Positions 24,656 to 25,197 of a stretch of DNA of 25,197 bases are shown here, piece by piece (within the stretch, counting starts at the first letter, position 1; each line of letters opens with the position of its first letter). Location of the stretch: the NCBI GenBank assembly GCA_002698425.1, contig NZXU01000025.1, positions 1 to 25,197 of the forward strand, in the 5' to 3' direction. The translations under genes were made by a program, and so were the position numbers. The DNA is from Ahrensia sp. Lineage in GTDB: Bacteria > Pseudomonadota > Alphaproteobacteria > Rhizobiales > Rhizobiaceae. The notes under the pieces were generated by a model, which searched no databases, was not told the DNA's origin, and saw only the letters and a program-made list of their open reading frames with translations.

Positions 24656-25197
24656 ATGGGAATTGAAGGCATCGGCGCCCGCGTGGCGCGCAAGGAAGAC
24701 AAGCGTTTCATCACCGGCAAGGGCCGCTACACCGACGACATGAGCGTCCCCGGCATGAAGCACGCGGCGTTCGTGCGTTCGCCGCACGCCCATGCGGTCA
24801 TCAAGGGCATCGACACGTCGGAAGCCGAAAAGATGCCGGGCGTCATCGGCGTCCTCGCCGGCGCCGAGATGACGACCGACGGGATCGGATCGCTGATCTG
24901 CGGCTGGATGATCCATTCCAAGGACGGCTCGCCGATGAATATGGGCGACTGGCGCCCGCTGGCGGACAAGAAGGTGCGCTATGTCGGCGATGCGGTGGCC
25001 ATCGTCGTGGCCGACACCAAGGCCCAGGCGCGCGACGCCGCCGAGGCGGTCAAGGTCGATTACGACGTCCTGCCGGCGGTCACCAGCGCTGTCGATGCCC
25101 TGAAACCGGGTGCGCCGCAGATCCACGACAACGCGCCGGGCAACCAGATCTATGACTGGGAAATCGGCGATCTGGACGCCGTCGACAAGGCCATCGC
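24656..25197 (+). CDS. Molybdenum hydroxylase large subunit, N-terminal part (CoxL-like), cut by window end
   Basis: An open frame starts at ATG 24656, with GGGAGGAGA at 24642-24650, and runs off the right edge after 180 codons. The translated start MGIEGIGARVARKEDKRFIT, then GKGRYTDDMSVPGMKHAAFV and FVRSPHAHAVIKGID, is the typical N-terminal a/b hammerhead domain of xanthine oxidase-family large subunits, as is VRYVGDAVAIVVADTKAQAR near residue 107. The molybdenum-binding domains and the active-site loop lie outside, so CO dehydrogenase proper (AYXCSFR loop) cannot be tested. It follows the coxS-like gene and should be in the same operon. Confidence 0.93.
   Translation, partial: MGIEGIGARVARKEDKRFITGKGRYTDDMSVPGMKHAAFVRSPHAHAVIKGIDTSEAEKMPGVIGVLAGAEMTTDGIGSLICGWMIHSKDGSPMNMGDWRPLADKKVRYVGDAVAIVVADTKAQARDAAEAVKVDYDVLPAVTSAVDALKPGAPQIHDNAPGNQIYDWEIGDLDAVDKAI

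Overview
The window is about 25 kb of GC-rich DNA, densely packed with catabolic and transport genes. Short intergenic gaps, many ATGA-type start/stop overlaps, GGAGG-type ribosome sites, TRAP and Liv-type importers, DgoK/DgoA and a LigA/LigB/LigM-like gene set all suggest an alphaproteobacterial heterotroph (Hyphomicrobiales- or Rhodobacterales-like). That placement is an inference from gene content and style. I see no insertion sequence, phage gene, CRISPR array or origin.

Layout, left to right. (1) tRNA-Arg(ACG) at 14-90. (2) A minus-strand block, 247-6844: a Tat-exported type-1 periplasmic binding protein, two Liv-type permeases and two Liv-type ATPases form a complete branched-chain-type ABC importer, followed by an SCP2/thiolase-family gene. 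Two strong hairpins lie between the binding-protein gene and the first permease gene. (3) A plus-strand operon, 7196-9570: an aldose 1-dehydrogenase-like SDR, 2-dehydro-3-deoxygalactonokinase and KDPGal aldolase, which belong to the oxidative (De Ley-Doudoroff) galactose route. (4) A minus-strand operon, 9791-15412: a carboxymuconolactone-decarboxylase-like protein, a 3-hydroxyisobutyrate-dehydrogenase-like protein, a three-part TRAP transporter and an aldehyde dehydrogenase. It ends at a clear terminator and has a divergent LysR gene at 15639. (5) A minus-strand ring-cleavage operon, 16575-20051: an FAH-family protein, a SnoaL-like protein, an alpha/beta hydrolase, a LigA-like subunit and a LigB-like extradiol dioxygenase, with a divergent IclR regulator. 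(6) A LysR gene divergent from a LigM/DesA-like folate-dependent O-demethylase gene that starts with TTG and ends at a textbook terminator. (7) tRNA-Thr(CGT) on the minus strand. (8) The start of a molybdenum-hydroxylase (CoxS/CoxL-type) operon, cut off by the window edge.

Read together, regions 5 and 6 look like one programme for methoxylated aromatic compounds: demethylation to a vicinal diol by the LigM-like enzyme, ring opening by the LigAB-like dioxygenase, and processing of the opened product by the hydrolase and the FAH-family protein. The SnoaL-like protein has no assigned step. The TRAP operon and the Liv-type importer may feed this or other acids into the cell, and the CoxSL-type enzyme may hydroxylate a ring or oxidise an aldehyde. 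The substrates are not determined by the sequence. The most novel candidate is the combined LigM + LigAB + hydrolase + SnoaL + FAH locus with its two regulators.
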